DNA of 44,843 nt, taken from assembly GCA_021770845.1 (NCBI GenBank), contig JAETQF010000020.1, positions 1 through 44,843 of the forward strand, in the 5' to 3' direction. Under the pieces are notes generated by a model. It did not search any database. It saw only the letters and a list, made by a program, of their open reading frames with translations, and was not told the DNA's origin. Both the position numbers and the translations under genes were made by a program. Shown piece after piece: positions 25,555 through 32,042 of this stretch (positions within the stretch are counted from its first letter, which is position 1; every line of letters starts with the position of its first letter). This DNA is from Oscillospiraceae bacterium (GTDB taxonomy: Bacteria; Bacillota; Clostridia; Oscillospirales; Oscillospiraceae).

Positions 25555-25890
25555 TCAAACCTCCTCTACATTGATCAGCGCGTCCAGCAGGGCGCGGGTG
25601 TTTTCCCATTCCTGGCGGCTCTCCGCCCAGCGTTTGCGGCCCTCGTCGGTGATGGCGTAGTACCGCCGCCGGGCCCCGGGGCCGTCGTCCCCCCAGTAGG
25701 AGGCGATGAGTCCCCCCTGCTCCAGCCGCTTGAAGGCGGTGTATAGGGTGGCCTCCTTCAGGCCATACTCGCCTTGGGTGAGCTGCTGAATGTTTTTATT
25801 GATTTCATAACCATAGTTGTCCCCGCGCATCAATTGTGCTAAAATAATGGTGTCCGTGTGTCCGCGCAGGGTATCCGCGGAAATTGACAT
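25555..25890 (-). CDS. PadR family transcriptional regulator
   Basis: A 111-residue winged-helix regulator: DTIILAQLMRGDNYGYEINKN is the PadR N-terminus, LKEATLYTAFKRLEQGGLIASYW the recognition helix and wing, and the tail is a dimerisation helix (RKRWAESRQEWENTRALLDALI). The ATG at 25890 follows GGAGGGAGGA. It is first in a four-gene operon and probably represses it through the ATACCT repeats overlapping its promoter. Confidence 0.92.
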   Translation of the reverse strand: MSISADTLRGHTDTIILAQLMRGDNYGYEINKNIQQLTQGEYGLKEATLYTAFKRLEQGGLIASYWGDDGPGARRRYYAITDEGRKRWAESRQEWENTRALLDALINVEEV

Positions 25891-25930
25891 GGCGTCCTCC
25901 CTTCTGTTGGTTGGCGGTCTGTTGATTGCT

Positions 25931-26018
25931 GAGATACCCAACCGTTTAAGATACCTCGCGAGCCGAAGTAACTTGATGTGCTTACTATAGCACGAGATAC
26001 CTCGCCTGTCAAGGTATT
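25931..26018. promoter_or_regulatory. ATACCT repeats: probable PadR operator
   Basis: AGATACCTCGC occurs at 25949-25959 and 25995-26005, with a shorter AGATACCC at 25932. The palindrome ATACCT-N9-AGGTAT (25997-26017) overlaps the -35 and spacer of the padR promoter. Spaced ATAC/GTAT half-sites are typical of PadR operators. Assignment to this PadR is inference. Confidence 0.65.
25984..26012 (-). promoter_or_regulatory. Promoter of the padR operon
   Basis: TTGACA, 17 bases, TATAGT on the minus strand, overlapped by the ATACCT/AGGTAT palindrome. Confidence 0.82.
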
Positions 26019-26075
26019 TTATCAAAAAATTTTTCCGGGTCATTTTATGCCCGGAACCATAAGGAGATGTTGCAA

Positions 26076-26900
26076 ATGAGCGAGTGCACCCACGACTGCT
26101 CCTCCTGCGGCGAGAGCTGCGGAGAGCGCACCAGCCCCCAGGACTTCCGAAAGCCAGCCAACGAGCTGTCCTCCATTCAAAAGGTGATCGCCGTGGTCAG
26201 CGGCAAGGGAGGTGTGGGCAAGTCCGCCGTCACCTGCACCCTGGCCGCCGCCATGGCCCGGCGGGGGAAAAAGGTGGGCATCCTGGACGCCGACATCACC
26301 GGGCCGTCGGTGCCCCGAGCCTTTGGCATCAGCCAGCGAGCGGAGGGCAGCGAGGTGGGCATCTACCCCGCCGTCACCGAGGGCGGCATCGAGCTGATGA
26401 GCCTGAACCTGCTGATGGAGCGGGAGACGGATCCGGTTGTGTGGCGGGGCCCCGTCATCGCCGGGGCGGTGGAGCAGTTCTGGACGGATGTGGTCTGGGG
26501 CGACCTGGACTATCTGTTTGTGGATATGCCTCCCGGAACCGGGGACGTGCCGCTGACGGTGTTCCAGTCCCTGCCGGTGGACGGGGTGATCGTGGTGTCC
26601 GCCCCCCAGACGCTGGTGGGCATGATCGTCACCAAGGCGGTGCGCATGGCGGAGATGATGGACATACCGGTGCTGGGGCTGGTGGAGAACTACTCCTTCT
26701 TCCGCTGCCCCGGCTGCGGCCAGGAGCACCCGGTCTTTGGAGAGAGCACCATCGACGCGCTGGGGGCGCAGCTGTCCCTGCCGGTGCTGGCCAAGCTGCC
26801 CATCGACCCGGCCCTGGCCCGGGCGGTGGACGCGGGGAAGGTGGAGCAGTATGAGCCCAACCCCATGACGGTTGTGGCGGAGCTGCTGGACAAGGAATAA
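26076..26900 (+). CDS. Mrp/NBP35 (ApbC) family iron-sulfur carrier ATPase
   Basis: A 274-residue P-loop ATPase that carries and transfers Fe-S clusters. An N-terminal cysteine-rich stretch (CTHDCSSCGESC) is followed by Walker A GKGGVGKSAVT, the deviant P-loop of the MinD/Mrp group, then DADITGPSVPRAFG and LFVDMPPGTGD. Near the C-terminus the CPGC motif (FRCPGCGQEHPVFGE) binds the bridging cluster. The ATG at 26076 is preferred: AAGGAG lies nine bases upstream, while the in-frame ATG at 26067 abuts it directly. Confidence 0.93.
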   Translation: MSECTHDCSSCGESCGERTSPQDFRKPANELSSIQKVIAVVSGKGGVGKSAVTCTLAAAMARRGKKVGILDADITGPSVPRAFGISQRAEGSEVGIYPAVTEGGIELMSLNLLMERETDPVVWRGPVIAGAVEQFWTDVVWGDLDYLFVDMPPGTGDVPLTVFQSLPVDGVIVVSAPQTLVGMIVTKAVRMAEMMDIPVLGLVENYSFFRCPGCGQEHPVFGESTIDALGAQLSLPVLAKLPIDPALARAVDAGKVEQYEPNPMTVVAELLDKE

Positions 26901-26905
26901 GGCTA

Positions 26906-26949
26906 AAATCCGGCCCGGGACGCGGGTCTCGGGCCGGATTCAACTTTTT
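26906..26949 (+). terminator. Terminator after the Mrp gene
   Basis: AATCCGGCCCG pairs with CGGGCCGGATT, followed by CAACTTTTTTT. Confidence 0.85.
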
Positions 26950-26971
26950 TTGCGGAGGGGCGAAAAAAAGG

Positions 26972-27000
26972 TTGACATTTCTTTGGAAATGAGGTATATT
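26972..27000 (+). promoter_or_regulatory. Promoter of the tRNA cluster
   Basis: TTGACA, 17 bases, TATATT, about 30 bases upstream of tRNA-Met. Confidence 0.85.
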
Positions 27001-27031
27001 ATCACTTGCCCCTGCTGAGGGCGGCAAACAT

Positions 27032-27108
27032 GGCGGCGTAGCTCAGTTGGCTAGAGCACTCGGTTCATACCCGAGTTGTCACCGGTTCGAATCCAGTCGC
27101 CGCTACCA
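27032..27108 (+). tRNA. tRNA-Met (CAT)
   Basis: A 77-base cloverleaf: acceptor GGCGGCG/CGCCGCT (G-U first pair), anticodon stem CTCGG/CCGAG with loop TTCATAC, GGTTCGAATCC T-arm and encoded CCA. It does not start like an initiator tRNA, so elongator Met is likely. A tRNA-Ile with modified CAT anticodon cannot be excluded by eye. Confidence 0.93.
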
Positions 27109-27176
27109 GACCCAAAGAAGCGGCGAGGCCGCTTCTTTGGGAGCCCCTTCTTCAGAAAGCCCGCCTTGGGCACCCT

Positions 27177-27251
27177 GGCCCGGTGGTCAAGCGGCTAAGA
27201 CACCGCCCTTTCACGGCGGTAACACGGGTTCGATTCCCGTCCGGGTCACCA
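27177..27251 (+). tRNA. tRNA-Glu (TTC)
   Basis: A 75-base cloverleaf: acceptor GGCCCGG/CCGGGTC, anticodon stem CCGCC/GGCGG with loop CTTTCAC, T-arm GGGTTCGATTCCC and encoded CCA. Confidence 0.96.
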
Positions 27252-27255
27252 ATAT

Positions 27256-27332
27256 GGAGGCTTAGCTCAGTTGGTTAGAGCGCTTGCTTCACACGCAAGA
27301 GGTCACAGATTCGAGTTCTGTAGTCTCCACCA
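27256..27332 (+). tRNA. tRNA-Val (CAC)
   Basis: A 77-base cloverleaf: acceptor GGAGGCT/AGTCTCC, anticodon stem CTTGC/GCAAG with loop TTCACAC, T-arm CAGATTCGAGTTCTG and encoded CCA. It is last in the cluster and borders the integrase-bearing element, so its 3' end is a possible insertion site, although no second copy of that end was found in the window. Confidence 0.95.
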
Positions 27333-27334
27333 CC

Positions 27335-27375
27335 TTCCCTCTCAAAATTATCCGATTTTGAGAGGGAATTTTTAT
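27335..27375 (+). terminator. Terminator of the tRNA cluster
   Basis: TTCCCTCTCAAAA and TTTTGAGAGGGAA form a perfect 13-base stem followed by TTTTTATTTT. Confidence 0.9.
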
Positions 27376-27443
27376 TTTACATCACTTTTCTTGCAGTTTC
27401 TATTTTAGCGTTTGGGGCTTGACCACATAAATGACCACAGACA

Positions 27444-27475
27444 GAAAAAATCTGCCCCCGGCTGGGGGGCAGATT
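27444..27475 (-). terminator. Terminator of the integrase operon
   Basis: AATCTGCCCCC and GGGGGCAGATT flank a short loop. On the minus strand this is followed by six T, downstream of the integrase stop. Confidence 0.75.
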
Positions 27476-27510
27476 GGGTGGTTGGTTTGGACAGCACTGC
27501 GGGATGTTCT

Positions 27511-27538
27511 TACTGATTACAGCGTGGTAAATCTTTCC
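27511..27538. repeat. 28-base imperfect direct repeat, copy 1
   Basis: TACTGATTACAGCGTGGTAA followed by ATCTTTCC. It matches 25 of 28 positions with copy 2 at 34825-34852. It lies just beyond the integrase stop and is a possible recombination or protein-binding site of the element. Confidence 0.5.
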
Positions 27539-27544
27539 CAATTT

Positions 27545-29053
27545 TCACGCGAGGAGATCCATTTTTCTCGTCCCCCTCGCTTTCTTTTTTACTGCCAGCG
27601 CCATGGCTGCCTCCCACTTCCCGTCAGCGGCCAGACGCTTTGCCTCCGCAACCTCCGCTTTCATCTGCTGGATCAGCTCGGTCAGCTTTTCCTCGCATTC
27701 GGCCTCGCTGCCAGCATAGATACTGCGGGAGTGGATTTTCCCATCGGGCCACTTGGGGGAGAATTTTCCCTCCCATAGATGGTCGTTGATCTGCGTCACA
27801 CAGCCCGTCCCGGATTTGCGGATTTTGCCCCCGTAGGGTTCAAAGGGGGCCGCTGAGCGAGTGTCAGACGCTTGGGTTGGTAAACCCGTTCTGGGCTCAT
27901 CGGATGGCTCACATTTGCCAATTCCCCGGTCAATTTTTGCCGCCGCCGTCTGCCGCATGGCGTCGGTGACGTGGGTGTAGATATTCAACGTGGTCTTTGC
28001 GGAAACGTGCCCGATGATGGTGGACAGGGTTTTCACATCCAGTCCGTTTTCCAGTGCCGTGGTTACGAACAGGTGGCGCAGATCGTGGAAGCGGACTTTT
28101 CTGCACCCCGCGTGTTCCAGGATGGTCTGGAGGCGCTTTCGGACGGTGGCTGGGTCGAGGGGTGAGTCCTCTTTTGCCGGAGAGGGGAACATCCAGCGGG
28201 AATTGATTTGCCCGTGATATTCCTCAAACACACCCACCAAAGAGGGTGGTAAGACGATGGTGCGCAGGGCGGCTTTTGTCTTGGGGACGGACACCACCAG
28301 CTCGCCGTTGGCCCGGTAGACCTGGCGTTGGATGCGCAACGCCCCGGTTTCGAAGTCCAGGTCGTCCCATTGAAGGGCCAGCACCTCGCCCCGGCGCAGG
28401 CCCGTGGCCAGTTCCAGGAGGAACAGTTCGTAATACCCTTCCTCTTTTGCCTGGATCAAAAATCTTTGCATTTCCTCTCGGGATAAAAGCTGCATTTCTT
28501 TGGTGTCCTGGGACGGCAATTTGCAGTCGGCAGCGGGGTTTATACGAATAAAGCCATCCTGTACCGCCCGATCCAATGCCGTCCTGATCCGAGTGTGGCA
28601 AGACCACACAGTGCGATCCGAAACGCCCTCCCCATAGAGCTCTATTCGGATCAACCGACCTCTCTTTTTCAACTCGGCATAAAATTGCTGGATTTCATTT
28701 GTACCCAATTCGGATAGCGGAATTGCCCCCAGCACGGGGATAATGTGATTGTAGATGGCGTTTTCGTACCCAGCCTGGGTAGTGGGCCGCAGCTTGGGTT
28801 TAGAGTAGTTTTGATACCAAAAATTCAACCATTCGCCAAAGGTCATATCTGGCTGAAGCTTTTCCGTAGGCTGTCCGATACAGGTTTCTTTTAATCTATT
28901 CAGTTTTTCTGTACACTCGGTTTTCGTCTTAGCCAGCACATTTTTCGTGATGGGCAGGCCCTTGTCATCGTAGCCCACCACCACCCGGCCCTCCCAGCGC
29001 CCGTCTTTTCTCAGATGGACGCTTCCTTCGCCCCGTTTTCTGCGCTTTGCCAC
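27545..29053 (-). CDS. Tyrosine integrase with DNA-binding-like domains at both ends
   Basis: A 502-residue tyrosine recombinase. Residues about 8-55 are an arm/AP2-like DNA-binding domain (EGSVHLRKDGRWEGRVVVG), about 68-170 the core-binding domain, and about 190-385 the catalytic domain: Arg in TGLRRGEVLALQW, HxxR in HDLRHLFVTT, His in GHVS and Tyr in NIYTHV. An unusual tail of about 105 residues holds a second unit resembling the N-terminal domain (GCVTQINDHLWEGKFSPKW...EAECEEKL). The GTG at 29053 follows AAAGGAG by eight bases and overlaps the upstream integrase by 43 bases. Confidence 0.9.
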   Translation of the reverse strand: MAKRRKRGEGSVHLRKDGRWEGRVVVGYDDKGLPITKNVLAKTKTECTEKLNRLKETCIGQPTEKLQPDMTFGEWLNFWYQNYSKPKLRPTTQAGYENAIYNHIIPVLGAIPLSELGTNEIQQFYAELKKRGRLIRIELYGEGVSDRTVWSCHTRIRTALDRAVQDGFIRINPAADCKLPSQDTKEMQLLSREEMQRFLIQAKEEGYYELFLLELATGLRRGEVLALQWDDLDFETGALRIQRQVYRANGELVVSVPKTKAALRTIVLPPSLVGVFEEYHGQINSRWMFPSPAKEDSPLDPATVRKRLQTILEHAGCRKVRFHDLRHLFVTTALENGLDVKTLSTIIGHVSAKTTLNIYTHVTDAMRQTAAAKIDRGIGKCEPSDEPRTGLPTQASDTRSAAPFEPYGGKIRKSGTGCVTQINDHLWEGKFSPKWPDGKIHSRSIYAGSEAECEEKLTELIQQMKAEVAEAKRLAADGKWEAAMALAVKKKARGTRKMDLLA

Positions 29054-30222
29054 GGTTTCAGCTCCTTTCCGAAAATGTCCTCCATAAAGTTCCCCACGAT
29101 GGTTGCCGCCTGCCGCTGCATATCGCCGGTGACGTGGGTGTAGGTGTTCAGCGTGAACGCGGCGTCGGTGTGGCCCAGGATGCCGGACAGGGTTTTCGCG
29201 TCCACCCCGCTGGCCAACGCATGAGTAGCGAACGTGTGGCGCAATGCGTGGAACGGAATGCTATCGGTAATCCCAGCTTCACACAATAGGGCCTTGAACC
29301 GCCGATAAGCCGCGTCAGGCGAGACGGGCTGCTCCGGCTTGAGAAGATTGGGGAAGATCCACTTGCCGGGAAGTGCGTCCTGCCGCGCCCGGAGCATATC
29401 CGCCGTACTCTGAGGGAGCAAAATCTTGCGCCTCCCCCGCCCGGTTTTCGTTTTGCCCGTTTCAAACCCGCCGCCCGTCTTTTTGTGCAGGGTGCGGCTG
29501 ATCTGCAACGTACCCGTTTCAGGATCAAAGTCGCGCCACTGGAGGCCGCAGATCTCGCCCCGCCGCAGGCCGGTGGTGAGTTCGGTGTAAAAGAAGTCAT
29601 GCCAGAAGGGGTCGACTTGGATGGTTTCCACGAATTTGTCCAGCTCTCTATCGGTGAGGACGCGCTTGGCCGGGCAGTCTGCTTTCGGCAGCGTCAGGCC
29701 CTCGGCGGGGTTGCAGGGGATGATGCGGGCTTTCACCGCATCCCCAAGGGCGCGGTGGAGCATGGTGTGGATACGTCGGATTGTGCCGGCGGAGAGAAAG
29801 CAGCCATGCTCCAGGTGTTCATGTACCCGGCCCTCTTTTTTCAGCTTGGTGTACAACCGCTGGATATCCGCTGAGGTGATGGAATTCATTTTCTTGTTCC
29901 CCAGACGGGGCTTTATGTACTGCTCGGCGTACATATGATATCCGCTCATCGTGCTTTCCCGCAAGCGCGGGGTGGCGTACTCGTCCAGCCAGCGATCCAG
30001 CCACTGGGCCAGGGTCATGCGGCTGTCCTCGCACAGCTCCACATCCCGGAATACTTCAATATTTTGGTGGAGCTTGGGCAGAAGGGCTTTCTGCGTGGGC
30101 GCGAGGACATACTGAAAGATGGGATCGCCATCCTCCTTGTGTCCCACCACGATGCGGCCCTCCCATCGGCCATCCTCCCGCTTGCGCACCATACCGTCGC
30201 CGGATGGCCTGCGCTTTGCCAT
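29011..30222 (-). CDS. Tyrosine integrase, second tandem copy
   Basis: A 403-residue tyrosine recombinase paralogous to its neighbour: it starts MAKRRPSGDGMVRKREDGRWEGRIVVG (arm-binding domain), then a core-binding domain (about 70-175). The catalytic residues are in TGLRRGEICGLQW, HALRHTFATHAL, GHTD and NTYTHV. The ATG has GGGAGG about ten bases upstream and begins three bases after the DUF6809-like stop. Paired integrases could act as a heterodimer or serve different steps; that is inference. Confidence 0.92.
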   Translation of the reverse strand: MAKRRPSGDGMVRKREDGRWEGRIVVGHKEDGDPIFQYVLAPTQKALLPKLHQNIEVFRDVELCEDSRMTLAQWLDRWLDEYATPRLRESTMSGYHMYAEQYIKPRLGNKKMNSITSADIQRLYTKLKKEGRVHEHLEHGCFLSAGTIRRIHTMLHRALGDAVKARIIPCNPAEGLTLPKADCPAKRVLTDRELDKFVETIQVDPFWHDFFYTELTTGLRRGEICGLQWRDFDPETGTLQISRTLHKKTGGGFETGKTKTGRGRRKILLPQSTADMLRARQDALPGKWIFPNLLKPEQPVSPDAAYRRFKALLCEAGITDSIPFHALRHTFATHALASGVDAKTLSGILGHTDAAFTLNTYTHVTGDMQRQAATIVGNFMEDIFGKELKPWQSAENGAKEASI

Positions 30223-30225
30223 TTG

Positions 30226-30522
30226 TTATTCACCTCCCATTTTAATGTCGCCGTCATTGGTATCCATGCACTCGGCCATGATTCGAACACCCAGCCGGAA
30301 GCCCAGGATGAAATTCTCCAGCGCCGTGATGCTGTCGATCTCCTGTTGCGATTCGATCAGCTTTGCCAAGACCGCTTGCCCAGCCTCGTCGAGCTGCTCT
30401 ATGAGTTGCTTTTCGAAACGGGTCACACGATCCGTCGCCCGTTTCAGCTCTGAATTGGGCGCCATGTCCTGCGTGTTGGGTGCTATGTTGCCGTAGTAGA
30501 GATCTTCCAAAGTATTTCGCAT
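30226..30522 (-). CDS. DUF6809-like small helical protein
   Basis: A 98-residue helical protein starting MRNTLEDLYYGNIAPNTQDM, with a coiled-coil-prone middle and a final LENFILGFRLGVRIMAECM. I place it with the DUF6809 proteins common in Clostridia mobile elements; this is from memory of the N-terminal motif. The ATG at 30522 has AGGAGG eight bases upstream. It forms an operon with both integrases. Function unknown. Confidence 0.68.
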   Translation of the reverse strand: MRNTLEDLYYGNIAPNTQDMAPNSELKRATDRVTRFEKQLIEQLDEAGQAVLAKLIESQQEIDSITALENFILGFRLGVRIMAECMDTNDGDIKMGGE

Positions 30523-30837
30523 TGTTTTCGCCTCCTGTAGCGACACACCATACCACAGGCCGGCGGGAATAGCCATGGCCAACGGTGAGAGTTATCAGAA
30601 CAGACACATATTTTTTGTAGCGTACCGCAGGGCTTCTCTTTGGTAACACGGGTGCAATTCACAGCCGCTCACAGCGACCCACAAAGGGGCCAACACCGCG
30701 CCTCACTGGCGCAAGGTGTACGGATGCCCCTGCTCTGTGGGATGGGCACAAAGCGCCGCACAGGGGCTAACACGGGGGAAACCACTTTGGCGGCGCTCCG
30801 CAGGTGTGGAGCGCCGCCCGCTTTTGCTTGAGAGCGC
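30523..30837. other. Gene-free stretch with inverted repeats
   Basis: No convincing gene. The 21-base CACAAAGGGGCCAACACCGCG (30680-30700) recurs with two mismatches at 34892-34912. GCCCCTG (30726) and CAGGGGC (30761) are inverted, followed by TAACACGGGGG. A plus-strand hairpin, GGCGGCGCTCC/GGAGCGCCGCC (about 30790-30819) followed by CGCTTTTGC, resembles a terminator with no gene before it, so an untranslated RNA is possible. Confidence 0.4.
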
Positions 30838-31536
30838 CTATTCCGGATAGCGTGTGTACAGGGTATATCCAGGCTGTTCTTCCAGCCACCACTTGAAGTA
30901 CTGTCCGCCCCAGCGGGCATGGTTGTTGAGACCGCTCTCGGTGACCTTGACGTACTCGTCCGTTTTGCTGATCACAACCACCACGTGGCCATTGCTGCTG
31001 TTATCGTAGCGGATCAAATCCCCGGAGCGGATCTGCTCCCAACTTGGGTTGTCGACCCTCCGCCACGGGAGATCGCCAAACGCTGCGTCTGAACACAGCG
31101 TAGCCCAGCCGGAGCAGTGGGTACCCCGGTGGTAGGGCCCGCCGCTGGTGGAGCGGTAGGGCGTGGGGAACTCTGTCCCGGTGGGATAAATTTCCCGGAG
31201 CTGTGCCAGGGTGGACTGCACACTTTCCTCGGTGAGGCCGGACGGAGCGGCTGAGGTTTCCTCCCGGTAAGGCTGGGTGCTGTCGATGTAGACGCTGTTG
31301 GTGGCGGTATCATAGGTCACACCGAAGTCTACCGCTCTGCCGATGTCCCGGAGCCGGACATAGTTGTTGCCGCCGATGGAGTAGGCGGTCATGCCCACCC
31401 GCTGACCGTCCACGTAGATAGGCTGGGTACTCAGCTTGGCTGCGATACTGGTGGCCGCCTGGGCGGCGGGGCCGCTCAGGACGAAGCCGGCGAGGATGCC
31501 GAGCCCCATAAAGATCGCTTCCCTTTTCCTGTTCAT
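30838..31536 (-). CDS. Exported protein with stalk-like domain and cysteine-peptidase-like domain
   Basis: A 232-residue secreted protein. A signal peptide (about residues 1-28, ending AAQA) precedes a copper-amine-oxidase-N-like stalk domain (PIYVDGQRVGMTAYSIGGNNYVRLRDIGRAVDF). The second half has a Cys in GTHCSGWAT and a His in SNGHVVVVISK, an arrangement like NlpC/P60 or CHAP amidases, which cut peptidoglycan. The ATG at 31536 follows AAAGGGG. It lies in the mobile element and may help wall remodelling during transfer; the role is inferred. Confidence 0.7.
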   Translation of the reverse strand: MNRKREAIFMGLGILAGFVLSGPAAQAATSIAAKLSTQPIYVDGQRVGMTAYSIGGNNYVRLRDIGRAVDFGVTYDTATNSVYIDSTQPYREETSAAPSGLTEESVQSTLAQLREIYPTGTEFPTPYRSTSGGPYHRGTHCSGWATLCSDAAFGDLPWRRVDNPSWEQIRSGDLIRYDNSSNGHVVVVISKTDEYVKVTESGLNNHARWGGQYFKWWLEEQPGYTLYTRYPE

Positions 31537-31744
31537 GATCTGATCCCCTTTCGGTTTTGTGGTGCTTTTCGCAAACACAACCATGCCGAAGGATCGTTGG
31601 AAAGTCAAGACCAATCAGGGGAACCGCATGGAGAAAAACTACGGCGTGAACGAAGCACTTTGCACAGCAGGGGTGTTCCTATTGTTTTCTGTGGCGCAGA
31701 TTTTTGTGGGATCATAGACTTGGACTTTTTCAAAAGCAAATAGC

Positions 31745-31773
31745 TTGTAGCTGAACATCCTTTGAGGTATACT
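31745..31773 (+). promoter_or_regulatory. Promoter of the VbhA-like gene
   Basis: TTGTAG, 17 bases, TATACT, about 30 bases upstream of the GTG start. Confidence 0.6.
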
Positions 31774-31805
31774 GGTCATAACTTGTTCTATGGGAGGTTG
31801 TTGCT

Positions 31806-31979
31806 GTGAACCAAGCTGCTATTGAACACGCCATCCGTACTGCCACTGCTTCATTAGAGATGGAAGGTTTTGTTGTCAATCCTGATCATGCCGCCCTTTG
31901 CCGGGAAATGCTGGCTGGCGAGATTACGCTGGAAGAATATTTTGCCCAAGTTATACCCAAAGAAATTGGGGGCGACTGA
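31806..31979 (+). CDS. VbhA-family antitoxin, orphan
   Basis: A 57-residue protein beginning VNQAAIEHAIRTATASLEME and continuing GFVVNPDHAALCREMLAGEITLEEYF. The ATAS-x-x-MEG-F pattern and the final LAGEIT-x-EE match VbhA antitoxins, whose inhibitory helix carries the (S/T)xxxE(G/N) motif that blocks Fic AMP-transferases. The start is GTG with GGGAGG eight bases upstream and a promoter in front. No Fic toxin gene is present; the next gene converges from the minus strand. Confidence 0.75.
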   Translation: MNQAAIEHAIRTATASLEMEGFVVNPDHAALCREMLAGEITLEEYFAQVIPKEIGGD

Positions 31980-32042
31980 GCTGGAACTTGGCGGTCTGCG
32001 CGGGAAGCTGCTTGTTTACAGCACAGCAACTTTTGCGCGGGG

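Noticed and set aside
27256..27332. tRNA-Val 3' end as a proven attachment site
   Set aside because: Its position beside the integrases is suggestive, but I found no second copy of the tRNA 3' sequence in the window, so no att pair can be claimed.
31583..31717. Plus-strand 44-residue frame ending in a hydrophobic segment (ALCTAGVFLLFSVAQIFVG)
   Set aside because: No ribosome site precedes it and the promoter in this area lies downstream; it may be a remnant but is not supported.
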